Numbered from the stretch's first letter, positions 1 through 5,947 are shown. The stretch is 10,556 nt of DNA from Candidatus Anoxychlamydiales bacterium (GCA_011064905.1 JAAKFW010000036.1:1-10556), one strand, 5' to 3'. Made by a program: numbers and translations. The notes: generated from the letters alone by a model not told the origin.

Positions 1-1
1 A

Positions 2-169
2 AGCTCCGGCTTCTTTGCAATTTCAGACATCAATGGAACTATCATCTCTGATAGTGTAAACATTAAGAAAAACATAGGCCGGATACAAGCTAGGAAGGCT
101 GTTTTAACTTGGCGCTCGCAATTCCTCCCTGACCTAAAGGACAGGGTTTCCTTGCGAGAAAAAAGATGA
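2..169 (+). CDS. possible C-terminal end of an unidentified protein (5'-truncated by the window edge)
   Basis: This frame is open from the window edge for 55 codons and stops at the TGA in 167-169, overlapping the next start codon as ATGA. The translation starts SSGFFAISDINGTIIS and ends in a basic tail (LREKR). I do not recognise it. The last 18 or so codons are built on a strong palindrome (115-158), and base composition here is richer in G+C than in the genes that follow. The opposite strand is also open across the segment, with a hydrophobic frame running off the edge (ATG at 74-72 or 62-60, reading MFFLMFTLSEMIVPLM), so the coding strand is uncertain. The ATGA overlap is the best argument for the + strand. 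It could instead be decayed sequence or part of a mobile repeat. Confidence 0.3.
   Translation, partial: SSGFFAISDINGTIISDSVNIKKNIGRIQARKAVLTWRSQFLPDLKDRVSLREKR
115..158. repeat. palindromic element abutting the lptE-like start
   Basis: The outer arms CTCGCAA (115-121) and TTGCGAG (152-158) match perfectly. After a short unpaired TTCCT/TTTCC internal loop, inner arms CCCTG (127-131) and CAGGG (142-146) pair, then an A-A mismatch, then CC/GG closing a TAAA loop (135-138). The structure is much richer in G+C than its surroundings. No T-tract follows on either strand, so it is not a standard intrinsic terminator. The 3' arm ends 7 nt before the ATG at 166 and may cover its weak ribosome binding region. 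It could be a dispersed palindromic repeat or a translation-control hairpin. Confidence 0.6.
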
Positions 170-747
170 AAAATAGTCTTATATTTTTTTTTCTTCTATT
201 AACTTCTTGCGGTTATAATCTTGGAAGATCTCAAAATTTGAATAATGCATCTGTATCGGTGCCATACATTAAGCAAGATCTATCTGGGCATTTCACATCT
301 AAGTTAATAAAAGAGCTTTCTTATTCTTCAAATCTTAGCTATAAATATTCAAATGCAGATTATATTTTATGCGTAAAAATTGTTGATTCAAATACTTCTC
401 AAATTGGTTATAAATATGATAGAAATAATGAAAATGTCAGACAAAATAATTTAAGAGCAACAGAGGGAAGACAAAAAATAACAGCTAGCGTTGAATTAGT
501 AGATAGAATATCAAATTCTACAAAATTCGGTCCTTTTGAAGTATCTGCAAGCGCAGATTTTGATTATGTAGATCCAGACTCTTTAAATGATTTATCATTT
601 ATAGATCCCTCTGGGAACAGAACAACAGTTTTAGCATTTTCGTTAGGGCAATTAGAATCTACTGAAAACGCTAAAGAAGCAGTCTCTAAACCACTTTATG
701 AACAACTTTCAAAAAAAATTGTAGATGCTATTTCTGCTTATTGGTAA
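166..747 (+). CDS. LptE-like outer-membrane lipoprotein
   Basis: Predicted 193-aa lipoprotein. A short signal sequence (MK, then a hydrophobic run at 4-12) leads into a lipobox L12-T13-S14-C15, followed by Gly-Tyr as in many LptE proteins (Cys-Gly-Tyr-x-Leu). The next part fits the LptE pattern: a short strand with VPY at about 32-34, a G-H-F-T segment, then an amphipathic helix (KLIKELSY). LptE plugs the LptD barrel and helps place LPS on the cell surface. Family placement rests on the N-terminal pattern, size and position directly before rsbW, as for CT548 of Chlamydia trachomatis (from memory). The start is the ATG after a GAGAAAA stretch, with no strong Shine-Dalgarno, and it overlaps the upstream frame by ATGA. 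rsbW follows after 9 nt. It should be acylated by the Lnt encoded at the other end of the window. A generic chlamydial lipoprotein is the alternative. Confidence 0.65.
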   Translation: MKNSLIFFFLLLTSCGYNLGRSQNLNNASVSVPYIKQDLSGHFTSKLIKELSYSSNLSYKYSNADYILCVKIVDSNTSQIGYKYDRNNENVRQNNLRATEGRQKITASVELVDRISNSTKFGPFEVSASADFDYVDPDSLNDLSFIDPSGNRTTVLAFSLGQLESTENAKEAVSKPLYEQLSKKIVDAISAYW

Positions 748-756
748 AAAAAGCTT

Positions 757-1182
757 ATGGAAGAGATATTTCACGATAGTCAAATTTTTGAAGCAGCTTT
801 AATCAACCTATATAAAATGCTGATATGGGTAAGAGAAAGAGTCTCTAAATATTTTCCTCAAAAAGATTTAGAGAAAATTGAGCTTGCTACTGAAGAAGCG
901 ATAGTCAACATCATCAAACATGGATATAAACACAAAAAAGGAAAAATTGAAGTAGAAATTAAAATCGATGAGACATTGCATTTAACATTCAAAGATAAAG
1001 GCCCCAAATTCAATCCATTAAGTGTTAGAAAAAAAATAAACTTTACGAAGGATATAAAAAAAAGAAAAGAGGGGGGGCTTGGTATTTTTTTTATTTTTCA
1101 ATGTATGGATGAAGTGAAATATCAAAGAAAAGATCAAGTTAATCTTTTAATAATGAAAAAGAAAAGAAATAAGCTCTATTAA
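757..1182 (+). CDS. rsbW: RsbW-type anti-sigma factor / serine-protein kinase
   Basis: This 141-aa protein is a single HATPase_c (GHKL) domain of normal RsbW length. The N box is at 44-56 (ATEEAIVNIIKHG, with Glu47 and Asn51), the G1 box at 80-84 (D-K-G-P-K), and the G2 loop at 105-110 (E-G-G-L-G-I). In partner switching, RsbW either binds a sigma factor or phosphorylates the antagonist RsbV on serine, while RsbU-type phosphatases reverse this. In Chlamydia which sigma factor it binds has been debated. No rsbV or rsbU lies nearby, which is usual for chlamydiae. The gene starts 9 nt after the lptE-like stop, so the two are probably cotranscribed, though no clear Shine-Dalgarno is visible. It ends 8 nt from the convergent 213-aa gene. 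The G2 loop is encoded by a G7 tract (1071-1077), closely followed by T8 (1085-1092), both able to slip. Confidence 0.87.
   Translation: MEEIFHDSQIFEAALINLYKMLIWVRERVSKYFPQKDLEKIELATEEAIVNIIKHGYKHKKGKIEVEIKIDETLHLTFKDKGPKFNPLSVRKKINFTKDIKKRKEGGLGIFFIFQCMDEVKYQRKDQVNLLIMKKKRNKLY
1071..1077 (+). repeat. G7 homopolymer in the rsbW G2 loop
   Basis: Seven consecutive G residues encode the Gly-Gly of the ATP-lid motif (gag ggg ggg ctt). This is an outlier in a gene otherwise dominated by A and T. A one-base slip would shift the frame before the end of the ATP-binding fold and disable the kinase. Confidence 0.6.
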
Positions 1183-1190
1183 AAAGGTAG

Positions 1191-1832
1191 TTAGATATTT
1201 TTAGTTTCAACTATCTCATCAAAAAATCTATATTCTATTTCCATTCCCCAGTCTATTTGAATTATAAGTTTTTTGGATGTTGGATCAATATCTTTAATTT
1301 CCTCAAAATCTCCCAAACTTATAGTTAAAAGCACCTGTTTTAAAGTGTCATCGAAATAGATGTTTTTGCTATTTAGCGTAGGATAAGGGGTGTTTTTTAT
1401 GTAATTTTCATACTTTTTTTTTATTTCAAAATATTTGGACTCATCTTTAATAGGCGTAATACTAAGAAGATGCCTTTTGATCTCAACTATTTTAATAGGC
1501 TCTAGATCTGCTGAAAAAGCATCGATTTTTTTTAAGATATTAACAGATAATTTAAATATAAATAGAGCAACTTTTTTAATTGATTGAGCTGTTTTACAAA
1601 TAGAGTTTTTGAATACATTTTTTTTCTTATCCATAAAGATTTTACAAGGTTTTTTTAAACTATCCGGTGATGGGAAATACTCGTAAATTTTAGTAGACAC
1701 ATTATAAATTGAATCCATTAAAGATGGTTTTTCTTCGTGAATATTTGGTCTTTTTTGGAAAATGATATTGAAACAACACTCAAATGGTTTGATTAATCTA
1801 TATAAAGAGCTCAAGGAATGAAATAAATACAT
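1191..1832 (-). CDS. unrecognised basic protein, 213 aa
   Basis: I do not recognise this protein. It begins MYLFHSLSSLYRLIK with no clear signal peptide. A lysine-rich middle (about 60-88) leads into a hydrophobic stretch at 88-100 (VALFIFKLSVNIL), too short and interrupted for a confident membrane helix. The C-terminal third (about 160-205) looks like alternating strands and is more acidic. Two cysteines are adjacent at 19-20. The start is the ATG at 1832, preceded by TAGGTAGAAGAT as a weak ribosome binding site that lies in the arm of an inverted repeat. The gene converges on rsbW with an 8-nt gap and sits between rsbW and the next minus-strand gene, where Chlamydia has no extra gene in the order I remember. 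It is probably a lineage-specific protein. A type III secreted effector is possible but nothing visible shows it. Confidence 0.6.
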   Translation of the reverse strand: MYLFHSLSSLYRLIKPFECCFNIIFQKRPNIHEEKPSLMDSIYNVSTKIYEYFPSPDSLKKPCKIFMDKKKNVFKNSICKTAQSIKKVALFIFKLSVNILKKIDAFSADLEPIKIVEIKRHLLSITPIKDESKYFEIKKKYENYIKNTPYPTLNSKNIYFDDTLKQVLLTISLGDFEEIKDIDPTSKKLIIQIDWGMEIEYRFFDEIVETKNI

Positions 1833-1870
1833 ATCTTCTACCTAGTGATTAAAATTATCTAGGAAGATAT
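1831..1870 (-). promoter_or_regulatory. inverted repeat covering the ribosome binding site of the 213-aa gene
   Basis: ATATCTTC (1831-1838) pairs perfectly with GAAGATAT (1863-1870), and CTAG (1842-1845) with CTAG (1859-1862), leaving a 3-nt bulge and a 13-nt loop. On the minus strand, the arm next to the gene contains the purine-rich site AGGTAGAAG and ends at the ATG (1832-1830). Folding would hide the translation start. On the + strand the repeat is followed by a short T run (1870-1874), so a weak terminator for transcripts reading past rsbW is an alternative. Confidence 0.4.
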
Positions 1871-1884
1871 TTTTGTAGTTTTAA

Positions 1885-1909
1885 TATAAATTTGCAAAAC
1901 AAATTTATA
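1885..1909. repeat. perfect 10-bp inverted repeat
   Basis: TATAAATTTG (1885-1894) and CAAATTTATA (1900-1909) are perfect inverted copies around a 5-nt loop (CAAAA). It lies in the 157-bp spacer between two minus-strand genes. It could end transcription of the 143-aa gene about 80 nt upstream, or act as an operator for the 213-aa gene. The stem is almost all A-T and only two T follow it on the minus strand, so terminator function is doubtful. Confidence 0.4.
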
Positions 1910-1989
1910 ATTTTGTTCTATTCATTTAATCCAAATATAATTTCAAAGAAAAGAATAATGAAAATCTTTTGAAAAAGAGCTTTAGAAAA

Positions 1990-2421
1990 TTATTGGTTTT
2001 TTTCTATTGCAGTAAGTGTAGCTTCTGTCTCTAACATATCTAGAAGATAGTATTGCAGAACTTTAAGTACATACTTAGGGGTATTGTATACGCCAGATGT
2101 AGTAAAGACAATTTCCAAAGAGGTTTTGCTTTGGGCATTGAGTGCTATAAGAACATAAGTAAGAGGAATGTCTTGCTCGGTTTTAGGAACAATCCATACA
2201 TCAAATTGCTCGTTAAATAGAGTTACTTTTTCTGGGCTCTCGACTACATGAAAATACTGAGTTAAATCTTCAGGATCATCTTTAATTTGATCTAAATCAT
2301 CTAATAGATTTAGTTCATGCAAAAGTGCCAAATCAACATTAACAATACCATCATGCGCTAAATCCACAAGATTGGACATATACTGTTCATACAACTTTTC
2401 TATTTCATTCGGGTTGAGCAT
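1990..2421 (-). CDS. small acidic conserved chlamydial protein of unknown function (CT550-position)
   Basis: This protein of 143 aa has no signal peptide or membrane segment, so it should be cytoplasmic or secreted without a cleaved signal. The N-terminal half is helical and acidic (D/E-rich at about 38-53, DDLDQIKDDPEDL). The middle is strand-like with VWIVP (75-79) and TYVLIAL (88-94), and the end is a leucine-rich helix (YVLKVLQYYLLDMLE). I cannot assign a fold; the outline of helix, sheet and helix recalls small chaperone-like proteins, but that is only an impression. It sits between rsbW and dacF, the place of CT550 in Chlamydia trachomatis as I recall it. The start is well supported: an ATG (2421) preceded at good spacing by GGAGGC (2436-2431) and a promoter with a consensus -35 box. 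Confidence 0.7.
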   Translation of the reverse strand: MLNPNEIEKLYEQYMSNLVDLAHDGIVNVDLALLHELNLLDDLDQIKDDPEDLTQYFHVVESPEKVTLFNEQFDVWIVPKTEQDIPLTYVLIALNAQSKTSLEIVFTTSGVYNTPKYVLKVLQYYLLDMLETEATLTAIEKNQ

Positions 2422-2430
2422 TAATTAAAC

Positions 2431-2436
2431 GCCTCC
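2431..2436 (-). promoter_or_regulatory. strong Shine-Dalgarno of the 143-aa gene
   Basis: On the minus strand GGAGGC lies 9 nt before the ATG at 2421. It is one of the few near-perfect ribosome binding sites in the window and fixes the start codon. Confidence 0.8.
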
Positions 2437-2458
2437 ATATAATTCTTCCCCTAAACAT

Positions 2459-2488
2459 AGTTTAACTATTTATAATTACTAGTGTCAA
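2459..2488 (-). promoter_or_regulatory. promoter of the 143-aa gene
   Basis: On the minus strand a perfect TTGACA (2488-2483) is followed after 18 nt by TAAACT (2464-2459) as a -10 box. Transcription would begin near 2452 and give a leader of about 30 nt containing the Shine-Dalgarno. Such an exact -35 match is unusual in this AT-rich DNA. Confidence 0.5.
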
Positions 2489-2594
2489 GAATTGCTTTTT
2501 TTATTTTATTAAACCTCAGGTATCTTATTGGGTTTTAAAGGTTTTTACGTATAAAAAAATAAAGAATAAATATAATATATACTGAATTAATAGC

Positions 2595-2622
2595 TTGTAA
2601 TTAGAAAAAAAACGGATATACT
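2595..2622 (+). promoter_or_regulatory. promoter of dacF
   Basis: TTGTAA (2595-2600) and TATACT (2617-2622) are 16 nt apart, giving a transcript start near 2628 and a leader of about 30 nt. The leader carries GAAGGAAAG (2637-2645), a reasonable ribosome binding site for the ATG at 2657. It lies in the same divergent spacer as the promoter of the 143-aa gene. Confidence 0.45.
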
Positions 2623-2656
2623 AAAAGAGTTAGCGAGAAGGAAAGTAGAATTATTA

Positions 2657-3838
2657 ATGATTAAAGCTGTTGTTGTTTTTTGTTGTTTTGCCGTAACTCT
2701 ATGTGCAAAGCCTTTAGAATTAGATATTAAAGCAAGAAATGCAATCTTGGTAAATGCTGATACAGGAGCTATTTTATTTGAAAAAGAAGCTCATAAAAAA
2801 GCCTATCCAGCTAGCTTAACAAAGGTATTTACTACTAGCTATATATTAGAGAATTATAAAGATAGATTATCTAAAACTATTATAGCTTCGAAAGATGCAT
2901 TAGATATTGTAGTTCCTGAAAAAAAAATAACATCCAACTACTCTTTAAAGCCTTATATATTAGAAACAGATGGAGTGAGTTTTGATATTGTTAAAGAAGA
3001 AGAACTTACTCTTGAAACTCTTTTACATGGAATAATGCTAATATCTGCTTGTGACGCATCTAATGTAGCTGCTGAATTGGTTTCTGGATCTGTTGAATCA
3101 TTTATGGATGAGTTAAATGCATATATCAAAAAAAAGGGAATAAAAGATACGTATCTTCAAAATCCTCACGGTCTTCATATGCCAAAGCAACTCTCAACAG
3201 CGTATGATATAGCTTCGATGGCTAAACTAGCGATTAAAAACGAAGATTTTTTAAAATTTTTTACCTGTAAATTTTACATAAGGCCTAAAACTAATAAACA
3301 AAATAAAAAAGAGATAGTTACAAATAATAAACTCTTAAAGCCAACAGAGCATTTTTATAAATATGCAATTGGAGCGAAAACAGGTTATCATGCTAAAGCT
3401 AAATATAATTTAATGAGCGTTGCAAAAAAAGATGATAGAACATTGATAGCTGTAGTTTTGGGGTGTTCAAATTCTGATGTAAGATTTGAAGAAACGAAAA
3501 AGTTATTCAACGCTGCTTTTTTAGAAAAAAAAGAGAAAAAAATAATTTTTGATAATAAAAAGATTTTCCAAGCAAAAATTTCTGGTAGCTCAAAAATCTT
3601 AAAATCAAAGTTAAGAAAAGACTTGATTTTAGAGTATTATCCATCAGAAGAGGATTCTTTAAATGCCTTTGTTATTTATGCTGATCTTAAAGCTCCAATT
3701 AAAAAAGATCAGAGGGTTGCTGTAATGGAGATAAAATCTAAAGATGGAAAATTAATAAAAAAAGAAAATATCTATGCTACCCAAAATGTTAGAAGAAATT
3801 TTTTCACATTTTTAAAACAGCTTTTTGTAAAGGGCTAA
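2657..3838 (+). CDS. dacF: D-alanyl-D-alanine carboxypeptidase (low-molecular-mass PBP, DacF/PBP5 type)
   Basis: This 393-aa protein is a normal-length PBP5/DacF-type enzyme (peptidase S11) that removes the terminal D-Ala from peptidoglycan stem peptides at the periplasmic face. A signal peptide spans about 1-17 (cleavage after L-C-A). The catalytic domain contains SLTK at 53-56 (nucleophile Ser53, Lys56) and KTG at 241-243. A PBP5 C-terminal beta domain follows at about 290-375, then an amphipathic tail (RRNFFTFLKQLFVKG) of the kind that anchors PBP5 to the inner membrane. The second active-site motif, normally SxN, reads S130-A131-C132 before D-A-S-N, so the usual Asn is Cys. The rest looks intact. 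Position after the CT550-like gene matches Chlamydia dacF. Its last 27 nt overlap the end of the convergent ksgA. Chlamydiae make only a little peptidoglycan, mainly for division, and this enzyme belongs to that pathway. Confidence 0.93.
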   Translation: MIKAVVVFCCFAVTLCAKPLELDIKARNAILVNADTGAILFEKEAHKKAYPASLTKVFTTSYILENYKDRLSKTIIASKDALDIVVPEKKITSNYSLKPYILETDGVSFDIVKEEELTLETLLHGIMLISACDASNVAAELVSGSVESFMDELNAYIKKKGIKDTYLQNPHGLHMPKQLSTAYDIASMAKLAIKNEDFLKFFTCKFYIRPKTNKQNKKEIVTNNKLLKPTEHFYKYAIGAKTGYHAKAKYNLMSVAKKDDRTLIAVVLGCSNSDVRFEETKKLFNAAFLEKKEKKIIFDNKKIFQAKISGSSKILKSKLRKDLILEYYPSEEDSLNAFVIYADLKAPIKKDQRVAVMEIKSKDGKLIKKENIYATQNVRRNFFTFLKQLFVKG

Positions 3839-4651
3839 AAAATCATCTAAACTCAAATTTTCAGCTCTAATATTTTCATCTATGTCTAACTCATCTAACA
3901 TTTTTAGGATTTTTTCTTTAGAACTAAAAATTTTTATCAAAGATAAAAGCTTTTTTCTTCTTTGTGAAAATGCTGTTTTTACAAAGTGAAAAAACTTTTC
4001 TATATCAATCTCTTTTTTTGTAGCATCTAGAAACTCATCTTTTATTTTTAATTCAAGAATAACAGAATCTACTTTTGGTTTTGGAAAAAAACAAGCTCTT
4101 GAAATATCGGCTAAAATCTTAGCTTTTGCATGAAAATTTACAAAAAGTGAAAAATATCCGTATTGTTTAGTGTTTTTTTTTGCTAAAAGCTTTTCTGCCA
4201 TCTCTTTTTGTATTATTAAAATAACTTTTGAGAATAAAAAATGATGTTTTAAGAGTTTTGTAATTATGAAAGACGTTACGTGATACGGAAGTGAGGATAT
4301 CACCTTTATTTTTTTATTTAATTTTTTAAAAATATCTAAATCGAATTTTAAAAAGTTTTCGTTATAAACTTCTAAGTTATCAATCTTTTCATCTTTTAAG
4401 TTTTTAGCAAAAACATCGTCTAGCTCTACTGCAATAACTTTTTTTGCCTTTTTTATAATCTCAAAAGTTACCACTCCAGGTCCAGATCCTATCTCCAATA
4501 CAAGATCATCGTTTGAGATGTCAGTAGCTTTGATAATTTTATCTAAAATATTTTTATCGATTAAAAAATTTTGAGAAAGAGTTTTTTTTGGTCTTACGTT
4601 CAAAGAAGATAAATAGTCTATTAGATCTTTTGGCTTATATAAAGTTCTCAT
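3812..4651 (-). CDS. ksgA: 16S rRNA adenine-N6,N6-dimethyltransferase (RsmA/KsgA)
   Basis: At 279 aa this is a full-length KsgA, which dimethylates two adjacent adenines in the 3' hairpin of 16S rRNA using S-adenosylmethionine. Visible motifs in order: QNFLID (27-32), SAM-binding LEIGSGPG (52-59), acidic ribose-binding VELD (75-78), motif IV S-L-P-Y (120-123), FFPKPKVDS (188-196), FSQRRKKL (228-235) and a C-terminal helical domain with R-A-E-N-L-S (262-267). Motif IV is normally N-L-P-Y; here Ser replaces the Asn that contacts the target base. All other signature elements look intact. The start codon overlaps the upstream surA-like stop as ATGA, implying translational coupling. In E. coli surA and ksgA also share an operon (with pdxA between). 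The 3' end overlaps convergent dacF by 27 nt. Confidence 0.95.
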   Translation of the reverse strand: MRTLYKPKDLIDYLSSLNVRPKKTLSQNFLIDKNILDKIIKATDISNDDLVLEIGSGPGVVTFEIIKKAKKVIAVELDDVFAKNLKDEKIDNLEVYNENFLKFDLDIFKKLNKKIKVISSLPYHVTSFIITKLLKHHFLFSKVILIIQKEMAEKLLAKKNTKQYGYFSLFVNFHAKAKILADISRACFFPKPKVDSVILELKIKDEFLDATKKEIDIEKFFHFVKTAFSQRRKKLLSLIKIFSSKEKILKMLDELDIDENIRAENLSLDDFLALYKKLF

Positions 4652-5694
4652 TCAAAAGTGAAAGGACAAAAATCTTTAGAAATAACTTTATTTTCAACCA
4701 AATATTCTTTTTTCAATTTATTGAAAAAATTATTTCCAATTTGAAGTAGCTCTTTTTCAACTAATTTAGTTTTTAATTCATTAGAGATTTCATCAAAAGT
4801 TTTAGCTTCAATTTTTTCTAAGTCTTTCAAATAAAATATTCTAGAAATTTGTTTGTTGTTTATTCTACTTACTTGAGAAGAAATGTCACTAAAACTGTTT
4901 TTCTCTAAATCTTTTAAAATATTTTTATGAGACAGAGACAAATCTTTTGAGCTTGTCTTATATAAATTGGAAACATTGATAGAGCAGCTTTTATACTCCT
5001 TTTCAATTTCTTTTAGAGAGTCTTCTAACTCTTTTGGATCTTGATCTTGATCTTTTAGTAAAAGATGTGCCTTATTTGCTGCTAGGTTAGCTAGCTTATT
5101 GTCATCGCACCTAATTGAAATAACATTATATGAATAAATCTCTTGTGAGGGATTTTCTTTTATATATAACTGGTATGATTTTTTTATTTTACTAGGAGTA
5201 ACACTTTGCTCTGCTTTGGATCTTACAAAATAATAGATCATCCTGTGAATGATCATCTCTTCAGATAGCATTTTTTGTGCTTCTTCTAATGTAAGATTTG
5301 CTTTTTGTAGATTCGCTATTATATTAGGGCCATATCTATTTTCTATCTCTTCCGTTAACTCAGCATCTGAAATTGTAAATTCCCTTTTTTTTGCATCTAT
5401 CAAAATAAGCTCATTATTAATAACCTCATCTAATACTTGCAGCCAGCCTGATTGATAAAATTGGAATCTAGCTGATTTAGAATCGATAAGATCTGTAAAA
5501 GATCTCTCAAACGCTATATCTAATCTCTTTTTAACATCTAATGCTGTAATCGCTCTATCTTCAACTTTTGCGAGTACTGTGTTGTTAACATTGATATTAG
5601 CATTCTGCTCCATAGGGGAGTTTCTGAAATCATTAGCATTTAACATTGCCGAGAAGGCTATAAGAGGAACAAAAAGTTTAATAAAAAATTTCAT
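4648..5694 (-). CDS. SurA-like periplasmic chaperone
   Basis: This predicted exported protein of 348 aa has a signal peptide at about 1-20 (cleavage after L-N-A). It resembles SurA, which escorts outer-membrane proteins through the periplasm. Residues 38-178 read as the SurA N-terminal chaperone domain: a conserved start V-E-D-R-A-I-T-A-L-D-V, a long helical region and ITDAEL-like spacing (TISDAELTEEIENRYG, 107-122). Residues 185-290 have the size and strand/helix order of one parvulin domain but lack obvious catalytic parvulin residues. A final helix (about 298-335) would pack back on the N-terminal domain as in SurA. With only one degenerate parvulin domain it is shorter than E. coli SurA (428 aa), so chaperone activity without prolyl isomerase activity is likely. 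The gene leads a two-gene unit with ksgA (4-nt overlap). No strong Shine-Dalgarno precedes its ATG. Confidence 0.78.
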   Translation of the reverse strand: MKFFIKLFVPLIAFSAMLNANDFRNSPMEQNANINVNNTVLAKVEDRAITALDVKKRLDIAFERSFTDLIDSKSARFQFYQSGWLQVLDEVINNELILIDAKKREFTISDAELTEEIENRYGPNIIANLQKANLTLEEAQKMLSEEMIIHRMIYYFVRSKAEQSVTPSKIKKSYQLYIKENPSQEIYSYNVISIRCDDNKLANLAANKAHLLLKDQDQDPKELEDSLKEIEKEYKSCSINVSNLYKTSSKDLSLSHKNILKDLEKNSFSDISSQVSRINNKQISRIFYLKDLEKIEAKTFDEISNELKTKLVEKELLQIGNNFFNKLKKEYLVENKVISKDFCPFTFE

Positions 5695-5725
5695 TGATAT
5701 TTTCAGCTCTATTTTACTTTTACCT

Positions 5726-5753
5726 ATAGTAGCAAAAGTGATGATTTTATAAA
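5726..5753 (-). promoter_or_regulatory. candidate promoter of surA-ksgA
   Basis: On the minus strand TTTATA (5753-5748) and TACTAT (5731-5726) are 16 nt apart, about 30 nt before the surA-like start at 5694. Each box has four of six consensus positions, which in such AT-rich DNA is weak evidence. Confidence 0.28.
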
Positions 5754-5917
5754 AATAAAAGAAATTTTTGATTTTTTTTGCTTATTCACTTCTCTTTTTT
5801 TTAAATATAGCTTTTAATAATAAATGAATTAACTTTTTAATGAATTGTTTGAAGTATATAGTTTACAATGGTGTTTAAGTGTAATTAATATTAATGCATT
5901 TTAAAATATTTTAATTT

Positions 5918-5947
5918 TTATAAAATTAATCCAAATTATGATATAAT
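5918..5947 (+). promoter_or_regulatory. candidate promoter of the caspase-like gene
   Basis: A perfect TATAAT (5942-5947) lies 30 nt before the ATG at 5978. The best -35 partner, TTATAA (5918-5923), is poor and 18 nt away. The predicted leader is about 24 nt and has no Shine-Dalgarno; it reads mostly A and T up to the ATG. Confidence 0.4.

Noticed and set aside
115..158. Palindrome as a rho-independent terminator
   Set aside because: No T run follows on either strand; the + strand continues with A residues into the lptE-like start.
1..165. Right end of an IS200/IS605-type element (hairpin plus guide-RNA-like segment)
   Set aside because: Only the hairpin recalls it; no TnpB motifs are visible in either strand of the 165 bases.
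5249..5455. 68-codon + strand frame inside the surA-like gene
   Set aside because: Antisense to a convincing coding region; a Ser-rich antisense translation typical of a shadow frame.
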